Assembly: GCF_900197575.1 (NCBI RefSeq)
Contig: NZ_FZLN01000002.1
Span: forward strand, 248,001-312,000
DNA length: 64,000 nt
Direction: 5' to 3'
DNA from: Acinetobacter apis
GTDB lineage: Bacteria; Pseudomonadota; Gammaproteobacteria; Pseudomonadales; Moraxellaceae
Part shown: positions 18,261-26,502 of the stretch, piece by piece
Position numbering within the stretch: the first letter of the stretch is position 1
Layout: each line of letters starts with the position of its first letter
Notes under the pieces: model-generated
Seen by the model: only the letters and a program-made list of their open reading frames with translations
Databases searched by the model: none
Told to the model about the DNA's origin: nothing
Translations under genes and position numbers: made by a program

Positions 18261-20102
18261 ATGTGTGGCATTGTTGGTGGCGTTGCAGAACGTAATATCA
18301 GTGAAATTTTAATTGAAGGCTTAAAACGCCTTGAATACCGTGGTTATGACTCAGCAGGTCTAGCGCTCATTAATGAGCAGCAAGTCTTACGTGAACGCCG
18401 TGTTGGTAAAGTTGTAAATTTAGAAGATGCTGTACGCACACAAAATCTAAGCGGTAATCTTGGCATTGCGCATACGCGTTGGGCTACACATGGTAAACCT
18501 AGTGAAGTGAATGCACACCCGCATATTTCAGGTAAAGTAGCGATTGTGCATAACGGCATTATTGAAAACTATGCGGAAATTAAAGCAGAATTAGAAGCGC
18601 TTGGTTATCAGTTCAGCTCACAAACAGACACTGAAGTGGTTGCGCACTTAATTGCTGAAGCATTAAAAACACAGGCAACTTTATTTGATGCAGTACAACA
18701 GATTGTACCGCGTTTAAAAGGTGCATTTGCTTTAGGTGTGATTCATGCAGATTATCCTGATGAATTGATTGCAGTACGTGAAAACTCACCGCTTGTGATT
18801 GGTGTCGGGATTGGCGAGCACTTCATTGGCTCTGACCAATTGGCATTACTCCCAATTACCAATCGTTTTATTTACCTTGAAGAAGGCGACATTGCACGTT
18901 TAACACGTACTAACGTTGAAATTTTTGCTCATGGCACTAACCGCATTGAACGTCCAATTAAAGAGCTTGATGCCGCTGTTAGCCATGCATCAAAAGGTGA
19001 GTATAAACACTTCATGCTCAAAGAAATTTATGAGCAGCCAGAAGCATTACAACAAACTATTTCACAAGCACTCAATGGCAATCGATTACGTGATGACTTT
19101 TTAAGTCATGCTGAACAAGATTTCTCAAACATTGATCAAATTCAAATTATTGCATGTGGTACCAGTTACCATGCAGGTATGATCGCGAAATATTGGTCAG
19201 AACAGTTAATTGATTTACCATGCCAAGTTGAAATTGCAAGTGAATTCCGTTATCGCTCACCTGTGATTATGAATCGCACTCTGTATTTGTGTATTTCACA
19301 ATCAGGTGAAACTGCGGATTCATTGGCTGCTTTACGTGATACACAAAAGCGTGCCAAAGCCAAAGACTTAAACATCACAACCATGGCGATCTGTAATGTC
19401 GCGACATCATCAATGGTACGTGAAACAGACTATCATTTATTGACTTTGGCTGGACCTGAAATTGGTGTGGCATCAACCAAAGCATTTACCACACAATTGG
19501 CTGCGCTGATCTTATTAATTTTAAAAATTGGTACGGCTAAGCAACGTTTAGATGAAGCTGAAATTGACTGTATTGTCAAAGGTTTATGGCACTGTCCAAA
19601 AGTATTGTCAGAGACTTTACAGCACAATCAGGAAATTTTACGTTTATCTGAATTGTTTGTTGAAAAACAACACTGCTTATTCTTAGGTCGTGGCACGCTA
19701 TACCCAATTGCACTTGAAGGGGCATTAAAGCTCAAAGAAATTTCATACATCCATGCAGAAGGTTATGCAGCGGGTGAGCTGAAACATGGTCCATTGGCAC
19801 TCGTTGATAACGACATGCCTGTGGTCATTTTAGCACCTCAAGACAGCATGCTTGATAAACTGAAATCCAATATGGAAGAAGTTCAAGCGCGTGGTGGCGA
19901 ACTGTTTATTTTTGCGGATGAAAACAGTGGCATTGTTGAAAAAGATCGTCAGCATGTTGTGAAAATTCCGCATATCAGCGCATGGCTTGCACCTATCGTG
20001 TATAGCATTCCTGTGCAGTTATTGTCATATCATGTGGCTGTATTACGTGGTACAGATGTTGACCAACCAAGAAACTTGGCTAAGTCAGTGACTGTTGAAT
20101 AA
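18261..20102 (+). CDS. glmS: glutamine-fructose-6-phosphate aminotransferase
   Basis: Forms glucosamine-6-phosphate from fructose-6-phosphate and glutamine. It begins MCGIVGG, exposing Cys2 as the glutaminase nucleophile after Met removal. The class II glutaminase domain (1-240) has THGKPSEVNAHPH and TDTEVVAHLI. Two SIS sugar-isomerase domains follow (CGTSYHAG, SQSGETADSLAAL and a C-terminal LRGTDVDQPRNLAKSVTVE). It has 613 residues, against 609 in E. coli. It forms an operon with glmU; the 17-base gap leaves no room for a glmS ribozyme. Confidence 0.97.
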   Translation: MCGIVGGVAERNISEILIEGLKRLEYRGYDSAGLALINEQQVLRERRVGKVVNLEDAVRTQNLSGNLGIAHTRWATHGKPSEVNAHPHISGKVAIVHNGIIENYAEIKAELEALGYQFSSQTDTEVVAHLIAEALKTQATLFDAVQQIVPRLKGAFALGVIHADYPDELIAVRENSPLVIGVGIGEHFIGSDQLALLPITNRFIYLEEGDIARLTRTNVEIFAHGTNRIERPIKELDAAVSHASKGEYKHFMLKEIYEQPEALQQTISQALNGNRLRDDFLSHAEQDFSNIDQIQIIACGTSYHAGMIAKYWSEQLIDLPCQVEIASEFRYRSPVIMNRTLYLCISQSGETADSLAALRDTQKRAKAKDLNITTMAICNVATSSMVRETDYHLLTLAGPEIGVASTKAFTTQLAALILLILKIGTAKQRLDEAEIDCIVKGLWHCPKVLSETLQHNQEILRLSELFVEKQHCLFLGRGTLYPIALEGALKLKEISYIHAEGYAAGELKHGPLALVDNDMPVVILAPQDSMLDKLKSNMEEVQARGGELFIFADENSGIVEKDRQHVVKIPHISAWLAPIVYSIPVQLLSYHVAVLRGTDVDQPRNLAKSVTVE

Positions 20103-20122
20103 GTCTTTAAACAACTATTCTT

Positions 20123-20188
20123 GATGGTGTATGAGAGTAATAAAGTACTCTCGTACAGATGGTGAGAGATTAAAATGCTCTCACCATC
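20123..20188 (+). terminator. tandem hairpins in the glmS 3' region
   Basis: Two stem-loops: GAGAGTA/TACTCTC (20133-20139 and 20146-20152) and a perfect 11-bp stem GATGGTGAGAG/CTCTCACCATC (20158-20168 and 20178-20188). GATGGTG occurs at the left side of both, so the first copy can compete for the right arm of the second. There is no clear T tract, so this is either a weak terminator or an mRNA-stabilising 3' structure. Confidence 0.55.
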
Positions 20189-20312
20189 AATATAATAATT
20201 AAATCTTAGATTTTTTGTGCTTAATATATTTTTTTAAATCAATACTATTCTAAACCTATCAAATAAATTCTAAGACCATTAAAAATACATATAAAAGTGA
20301 AGGATACACTGA

Positions 20313-20929
20313 ATGAATTTTATGGAGTTAGGTCTTTATGTTCTAACCATTGTAGTCATGATTGCAACGCCAGGACCTGTGATGCTGTTGGTTGCAAGTG
20401 CAGGTTTAAAAAATGGATATCGTGCTGCATTACAAACTATTTTGGGAACCAATTTTGCCTCATTAATTTTAATAGCTATATCTATTTCAGTATTAAAAGG
20501 CATTCTCAGCATCAATGAACTTGTATTTATTATTATTAAACTATTAGGTTCGCTTTATATTGCATATATTGGTATTGCTTTACTCAAAGAAGCAAGACAA
20601 ACCCATACTGCAAGTATGACACCAATAACAACGGCAAATGGCGGGTTTAAAAAAGGCTTTTTAGTAGGTATTTCTAATCCCAAAGATATTATATTTTTCT
20701 CTTCTTTTTTCCGCAATTTATTGGTATTCATCATAGTATTAATATCAGTTTATCTATTTTAGTGATTGTTTGGATTGTGCTTGATTTCATAACGCTCTCT
20801 ATAGTTTATAAAATGTTCCATACCATTTCAAAAAGTAAAATTTACCCTAAACTTTTAGCCAGCTGTGCATTACTATTAATCTGTATTGCAGCTTATGGTA
20901 TTTATATGTCTGTTCAATATTTTGTCTAA
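20313..20929 (+). pseudogene. LysE/RhtB-family exporter gene with a frameshift
   Basis: An amino-acid exporter of the LysE/RhtB family. The first frame (20313-20762) begins MNFMELGLYVLTIV and contains the typical ATPGPVMLLVASAGL. It loses similarity after SSFF, at a run of six T (20705-20710). Restoring one T joins it to a frame that reads FPQFIGIHHS...IVWIVLDFITL and ends at 20929, the expected family C terminus, for a full length near 205 residues. So the gene is broken by one missing T in a homopolymer, or phase-variable, or affected by a sequencing error. AAGGA lies 8 bases before the ATG. Confidence 0.85.
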
Positions 20930-20991
20930 ATTATTTATTCACTCTAAAATATTTAATTTTTCCTACGCTTATAGATTTTCAACTATGGATT

Positions 20992-21280
20992 TACTGCTAT
21001 TTGCTTTGTGGTCAGATCATGTTGATGTTCACGGGTTAAGTTCCCAATCGCATCATAAATCCATTGTATTTCACTGTGTTGGTTTTTACCTTTAATGAGC
21101 TGACTACGATCATCATATGCAAACTCTTCTGTTTGCTGATGTTCTAGCTCATGACCAATATGTCCATAGCCTACTATACGCTGAGTAATTAACCCGGCTT
21201 GATCATAAGCATATGAGGTTTGTTGTGCATTGGCATCGATATGAACGAGTAAGCGTCCTTCAGCACATGATATAACGTGT
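20992..21280 (-). pseudogene. Rhs core fragment
   Basis: This segment repeats part of the Rhs gene downstream of the immunity gene in the same orientation. 20992-21183 matches 23382-23571 almost base for base, and 21175-21275 matches 23857-23950. The 294 bp between (98 codons) are missing, and the junction lies at a 9-bp repeat (TGTACGCTG) that flanks the missing piece in the intact gene. It carries no start, toxin or stop of its own and is a dead remnant. Confidence 0.85.
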
Positions 21281-21317
21281 CAAGAGCGTTTACTCTATAT
21301 ACAATACACTTTAGCAT

Positions 21318-21680
21318 TTACAATAAACTATTAATAAATTGTTCTTGAAAAAATATTAACCATTCTTCATCCTCATTTAAATCACTATCAAACTCTAAAG
21401 TTAAGATAAAAACTTTAATCCTTAAAAAAAAATAATAGGTTGTATCCTTTTGTATATTTTTATCAATCTGATCCCAGTTTTTTTCATTGAGGTTATTAAA
21501 AACTTTTAATAACTCTTCTTCACTCATATTTTTTTTTACTATTAAATTAATTTCATTAAAGAAATCTTGTATATAATCTATAGTCGTATATCTACTCAAA
21601 AAATCTAAAGCCTTTAAGTTAATATTATTTTTGCGTAACTTTAGAACTTCAAATATTTTAAAATAATCTTCAATAATCAT
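21318..21680 (-). CDS. probable immunity protein for the Rhs toxin
   Basis: A 120-residue, acidic, probably all-helical cytoplasmic protein (MIIEDYFKIFEVLKL... ending EEWLIFFQEQFINSLL). It starts 11 bases inside the Rhs gene, with AGGAG 8 bases before its ATG, so its production is coupled to the toxin. It is much more AT-rich than the Rhs core, as usual for exchangeable toxin/immunity tips. I recognise no named immunity family; the role is inferred from position and overlap. Confidence 0.75.
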   Translation of the reverse strand: MIIEDYFKIFEVLKLRKNNINLKALDFLSRYTTIDYIQDFFNEINLIVKKNMSEEELLKVFNNLNEKNWDQIDKNIQKDTTYYFFLRIKVFILTLEFDSDLNEDEEWLIFFQEQFINSLL

Positions 21681-24600
21681 ATTTAACTCCTAGTTGGTTA
21701 AGAACAGACTGACATGAGCGACAAGTCTTTTTTAATGTCCCATGTCCTTTACCAGATTCACCAATATTAACTGCTAAACTTTTGGAACCAATTATAGATT
21801 CATGTTCTTCTAATGCTTGATTAGCACAAGATATTTCACCACAATACCCATGCCATTTTTCTCTTTGCATAGATGGTACATTATCCAGAGCTTGCTGTAC
21901 TTTTGGATGAGTTTTTCCAATACTCCCACTTACACCAGTATAGATTTTTCCGTTTACTTTTAACTCAGCCGCCGCTCCTTTATTTTTTCCTGAGCTCAAG
22001 GCTATATCTGCAGCATCCTTCGCACTTTTTGCACCAGAACCTAACCTTGTATTCAACCCTAATGGATCCACCCACCCCACAGGGTTCGGGGCATAGGCAT
22101 ATACATTCAATCCGCCTGATAGGCCAATCGGGTCTTTACTGATAAAACGACCAATCTCTGAAGAGTAATAGCGATGTCGGTTGTAATGCAACCCGGTCTC
22201 AACATCAAAGTATTGCCCTTGAAAGCGTAAGTTGTTGGTGACAATCTCACTATTCTCAAACAACTGTTGGACTGAAGGACCTTTTAACTCACCCCATGCT
22301 TTATATGCTGCTTGCCAAACAATGTGTGCCTTGGCATTACTCAGCTCTTGCGGTGTGCCTAAATGATCACAGTGGTAATAATAAATTTGACTTGTGGTCA
22401 CTGCATGTTGCTTTGTATTCCACAATGGGTCTTTGTGAATACTATATGTTTCGTTTTGAGCGAGTTGCGGCGTGGTATGGAGTGTAATCGCTTGATCATA
22501 GTTGATTTGCAACAATGGAATGAAGCTGTCTTTTTCATACACATAGTGACGCGTGTGTTGTTCTGCAGACTCATAGGCTAAGGCCTCACCATCCCAACCA
22601 TAAATCGTGCGTATGCTACTGCCGGCTTGCTTTTTAGCCTCTTTAGCAATCCGTCGCCCAAGTGCGTCATAACGATAGCTTGCGGTATATTGTGCATTAC
22701 GACTTTCAATTAATCGCCCAAATACATCCCATCTTAAATTCAGCTGTCCTTGTTTACCTGTCGTGTTGTGCTGAATCAGTTGACCATAAGCATCATATTC
22801 ATATTTTGAATCTAAATAATCTTGAACAACATTGTTGATCAAATGGGTGGATCGCTTACTCGAATGCGTTTGGGTTTGAGATGTTGCAGCTCGTGGATCA
22901 AGTAAATTACTTGCAGGGTCAAATGCAAAGGTTTCTCGACCAAGTGAACTAGTTGCTTCAAGCAAACGACCTACAGGGTCATAACGGTAATTTAACGTGC
23001 CTCGGCGGCTGTCTTTAATTTGTGTCAGTTGTCCTGTACGGTCATATTGATATACCCGCTCAATTAAATCCTTGCTGTGCTGTATCGCATTATTTTGTGG
23101 GCTTGATGTGCTGTTGTTATAGCCACTTTGATGATGGTTTTGGATGGTTTGTTGTTGTAACTGCCCCATCACATCATATTGTTGGCTTTGCGATAAGCCA
23201 TTGGCATAATGACGTAATGTTTCACGGTGTAAGTCATCACGTTCAAAGCTGACTAAGTCATCACCATTGATGGCAAGACCATAAACATGTCCTGTACCAT
23301 AAGTCATGTGGCTTAAGGTTTGTCCATCTGGACGAATAGTTTTCACCCGATCATGAATTTCATCATACATATGCTGCCACACTGCTGTTTGCTTTGTGGT
23401 CAGATCATGTTGATGTTCACGGGTTAAGTTCCCAATCGCATCATAAATCCATTGTATTTCACTGTGTTGGTTTTTGGCTTTAATGAGCTGACCACGACCA
23501 TCATATGCAAACTCTTCAGTTTGCTGATGTTCTAGCTCATGACCAATATGTCCATAGCCTGCTGTACGCTGTTCAAGGCGTCCCATACTGTCAAATACAA
23601 AATGCTGAATACGATCTTTTACTGCAAGGCTGTCATGGGTTTGACCATAACGTTTCGCCACTTCAACACTGGTTGTTAGTTGACCTGTGCTTTGTTCATA
23701 ATGGTAGGTTTTACATTTACCGTCAAAGTCTACTTCTTCAAGTAACCGCCCCATAACATCGTATTTAAACTGATACCGTGCGCCATTTTCATTAGTCAAA
23801 CAAGTTAAACGGCTTAAACGATCCCATGTATATTTGAGGGTTTGCCCCATTGCATCTGTACGCTGAGTAATTAACCCGGCTTGATCATAAGCATATGAGG
23901 TTTGTTGTGTATTAGCATCAATATGTACAAGCAAACGTCCTTCAGCATCATGAATATAATGCTCTTCGCTGCCATTTGGATAGGTTATTTTTTCTAATTG
24001 CCCGAGCGCATTTAAAGGTAAATTGGCTGCAATCGGCTGACGTGGCTCATTGCTTGGCTCACTATAATGATAAGTGACTTTCTCACGTAATGCATTGGTG
24101 ACACATACCACACGGTTACGTGCGTCATACTCCCACTGCATGGCCTTACCTGAACAGTCAACATAACGAACCAAGTTACCTTGTGCATCATATTGTAGCT
24201 GTTTAATACCGCCTTTAGCATCTTGGATGCTGACAGGTAAACCAAGCCCATTATAACGATATTGCGTAACTGATTTGAGCGGGTCGGTCTCTCGAATTAA
24301 ATTGCCTTGATCATCATATTCTTTAAGCCAACGCCCATCTTCTGCATCAACATGCCCCACCAAACGGTTTTGCTCATCATAGGCATAATGCAGCATTTTT
24401 CCATCTGGCTGGGTCATGCTTAAAACATTACCACGCTCATCATAGCTATAACTGGTTTCTGAATCATCTAAAGCAATATGGTTAATAATGTTCTTTTGGT
24501 CATCACGGAAAAACCATTCTTGTAATCCATCAGGATACACAGTGCGATAGGTATAACCTGTAATACCGTAATAATGCTCGGTTTGATTGCCTTCCAAATC

Positions 24601-26490
24601 ACGAAGGGTGGTTTTACGAATATCTGGATCCCAAATCAGCTGGCTGGCTGAACTACGGTCATCTGCCCATTCTGCAACGGCCTTAGATGTCGGCAATATG
24701 CCATCATATTCGATGTTCATACCACGACCTGTCAGGTCGGTATAACGTGTCAGTAGATGATGCTGATACGCATAATGATGGCTTTGTGCAAACTCATTAG
24801 TTGCTTGGATTAAATTACCAAATTCGTCATAACGGTATGCTGCCAATTGGCGTACAGGTTCATTGTCTTGAATTAACCATGCTGCCGCCACTTTGCGCTC
24901 AGTGTTGAGCTGCAAATTTACCTGTGCAAGAATACTTTCGCCTTGTTTAAAAACAAGATCTGATAAGTAGGTTTGACCATCAATCAAATGATCATAGCGT
25001 AGCCCAACTGTAAATCCATGCTCATGGTCAAGCGTAACCAAACGATAATTTTGACTGGTTTTATCTAGCTTATAAATTTGGTGATTGAGCGAATCAAAAG
25101 TAATTACTTTTAAGTCATCTGATACGCAGCTATAGGTAAAGCCTTCTACAGCATCATAATGGCTTTCACCTTGTTCTAATTCTGGAAGTTTAATTGCACG
25201 TCCATCTAAACCAATATATTCAAATCCATTTAAAGGGGTTAGCTCATTTGGTAAGGCTGGATTAAATGCAGTGGCAGGAATAATTGCCGTATTAAACGGC
25301 GTGATCCAACGAGCACCAAAAATACCATCATTGTATTGGTACAGATCTGACGAATAATAACGAATCAGTTGTTCTGCAAATAAAGGATGGATTTGCGCAT
25401 CTTGATGCAATAAGGTTTCTGTGCCTTTTGCAAAGCTAATTGAGCAACCTGTACCTGTTGATGTGCCATTTTTACAACGACTGGCATTTTGATTGGCAGG
25501 CACTTCTTTACTGATTTTTTCAAGTGGCTGCGTATTTTTATTGGTCGCGGCTTTCGCTGTTTTATTGGCTGCAACAGAAGTTGAAACCGCTTTCTTTCTA
25601 TGTAAAACAACACTATCAAGTAAAACCTGTAAAAGCCAAGCAATACTCTGTTCTGTTTTAGGGTTACTTAACCCTGAAATTTTTTGATTGGCTGTGATCC
25701 CCAAACGTTTAAACTGATTCGCTAAAGTAAGTACAGATTGTTTCGCATCTGCGGATGTCAGTTGAGTCGCGACTTGAGCAGTTGCATTTACTTCGCTTTT
25801 AATTAATGCTTTGCCAAGGTTTTGAACCATATAACTTAAATTGAGTACAACACGTTTAGCATCACCCTGAGCAAAGCCGTCTACTGCGCCATCAAATTGC
25901 TGTTTTGCTCGGTCGACATTACGGCCACTATTACTAAAAACTTGACCTTCGTTAATAACTCGAACAATCCCGCCATGTGTAGTGTCAGTAATTGTCTGAA
26001 CTGTCTGACCGGATGTACTTAAAATAGGACCTATTTCTGCAAGACCTGAAGTACAAAACTTTTCGATATCTCCTGCCACACGTTCATTAATATGATTCGC
26101 AATCACGGTGACTATGGCAGCACTTAACCCACTCTTACCACCCCTTAGCATTTCTTGGCGAACGAGTGCCAATGCTGGACGTGCTGTTACTCGAATGGCA
26201 GCTGTTGCAGGCACTGGAATGATACCAATGACATCAATTGCCAAATTACTGTAATCTAAGATATCTGCTTTTTCTGTTCCTTTATCCACCAATTGAATAA
26301 TATCCGAGACCACATCTACCGCTGCCATGATACTGCCTGAAATCGGCAACATAGACAAAAATCGGATCAAGACATCAATACCAATCACTTGATAAGTATG
26401 ATCTAACAACCATTGATCTATTTCTTTACGGACTCGATCGATATCTTCAGGTACAAGCTCTGTTAAAGGTTTAACCACTGATTCTGACAC
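21670..26490 (-). CDS. Rhs-family T6SS effector with C-terminal deaminase-like toxin
   Basis: A 1606-residue polymorphic toxin, probably delivered by a type VI secretion spike. Residues 1-180 hold hydrophobic helices (VIGIDVLIRFLSMLPISG, LAIDVIGIIPVPAT) typical of pre-Rhs N termini. Residues about 350-1450 form the YD-repeat shell (many DxxGR and YxYDxxGxL units). The core ends with IGRFISKDPIGLSGG...YAPNPVGWVDPLG, the self-cleavage region. The last 128 residues (21673-22056) are the toxin: HGYCGE at about 1548-1552 and CRSC at 1590-1593 fit the [HC]xE...CxxC zinc site of the cytidine deaminase superfamily, closest in layout to YwqJ-like toxins. It lies 12 bases after vgrG and overlaps its immunity gene. 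Confidence 0.88.
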   Translation of the reverse strand: MSESVVKPLTELVPEDIDRVRKEIDQWLLDHTYQVIGIDVLIRFLSMLPISGSIMAAVDVVSDIIQLVDKGTEKADILDYSNLAIDVIGIIPVPATAAIRVTARPALALVRQEMLRGGKSGLSAAIVTVIANHINERVAGDIEKFCTSGLAEIGPILSTSGQTVQTITDTTHGGIVRVINEGQVFSNSGRNVDRAKQQFDGAVDGFAQGDAKRVVLNLSYMVQNLGKALIKSEVNATAQVATQLTSADAKQSVLTLANQFKRLGITANQKISGLSNPKTEQSIAWLLQVLLDSVVLHRKKAVSTSVAANKTAKAATNKNTQPLEKISKEVPANQNASRCKNGTSTGTGCSISFAKGTETLLHQDAQIHPLFAEQLIRYYSSDLYQYNDGIFGARWITPFNTAIIPATAFNPALPNELTPLNGFEYIGLDGRAIKLPELEQGESHYDAVEGFTYSCVSDDLKVITFDSLNHQIYKLDKTSQNYRLVTLDHEHGFTVGLRYDHLIDGQTYLSDLVFKQGESILAQVNLQLNTERKVAAAWLIQDNEPVRQLAAYRYDEFGNLIQATNEFAQSHHYAYQHHLLTRYTDLTGRGMNIEYDGILPTSKAVAEWADDRSSASQLIWDPDIRKTTLRDLEGNQTEHYYGITGYTYRTVYPDGLQEWFFRDDQKNIINHIALDDSETSYSYDERGNVLSMTQPDGKMLHYAYDEQNRLVGHVDAEDGRWLKEYDDQGNLIRETDPLKSVTQYRYNGLGLPVSIQDAKGGIKQLQYDAQGNLVRYVDCSGKAMQWEYDARNRVVCVTNALREKVTYHYSEPSNEPRQPIAANLPLNALGQLEKITYPNGSEEHYIHDAEGRLLVHIDANTQQTSYAYDQAGLITQRTDAMGQTLKYTWDRLSRLTCLTNENGARYQFKYDVMGRLLEEVDFDGKCKTYHYEQSTGQLTTSVEVAKRYGQTHDSLAVKDRIQHFVFDSMGRLEQRTAGYGHIGHELEHQQTEEFAYDGRGQLIKAKNQHSEIQWIYDAIGNLTREHQHDLTTKQTAVWQHMYDEIHDRVKTIRPDGQTLSHMTYGTGHVYGLAINGDDLVSFERDDLHRETLRHYANGLSQSQQYDVMGQLQQQTIQNHHQSGYNNSTSSPQNNAIQHSKDLIERVYQYDRTGQLTQIKDSRRGTLNYRYDPVGRLLEATSSLGRETFAFDPASNLLDPRAATSQTQTHSSKRSTHLINNVVQDYLDSKYEYDAYGQLIQHNTTGKQGQLNLRWDVFGRLIESRNAQYTASYRYDALGRRIAKEAKKQAGSSIRTIYGWDGEALAYESAEQHTRHYVYEKDSFIPLLQINYDQAITLHTTPQLAQNETYSIHKDPLWNTKQHAVTTSQIYYYHCDHLGTPQELSNAKAHIVWQAAYKAWGELKGPSVQQLFENSEIVTNNLRFQGQYFDVETGLHYNRHRYYSSEIGRFISKDPIGLSGGLNVYAYAPNPVGWVDPLGLNTRLGSGAKSAKDAADIALSSGKNKGAAAELKVNGKIYTGVSGSIGKTHPKVQQALDNVPSMQREKWHGYCGEISCANQALEEHESIIGSKSLAVNIGESGKGHGTLKKTCRSCQSVLNQLGVKYDY

Positions 26491-26502
26491 GGAAGGAGCC
26501 TC

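Noticed and set aside
20886-21095. 69-codon plus-strand frame
   Set aside because: It runs across the end of the LysE pseudogene and the antisense of the Rhs fragment, so it is a chance frame.
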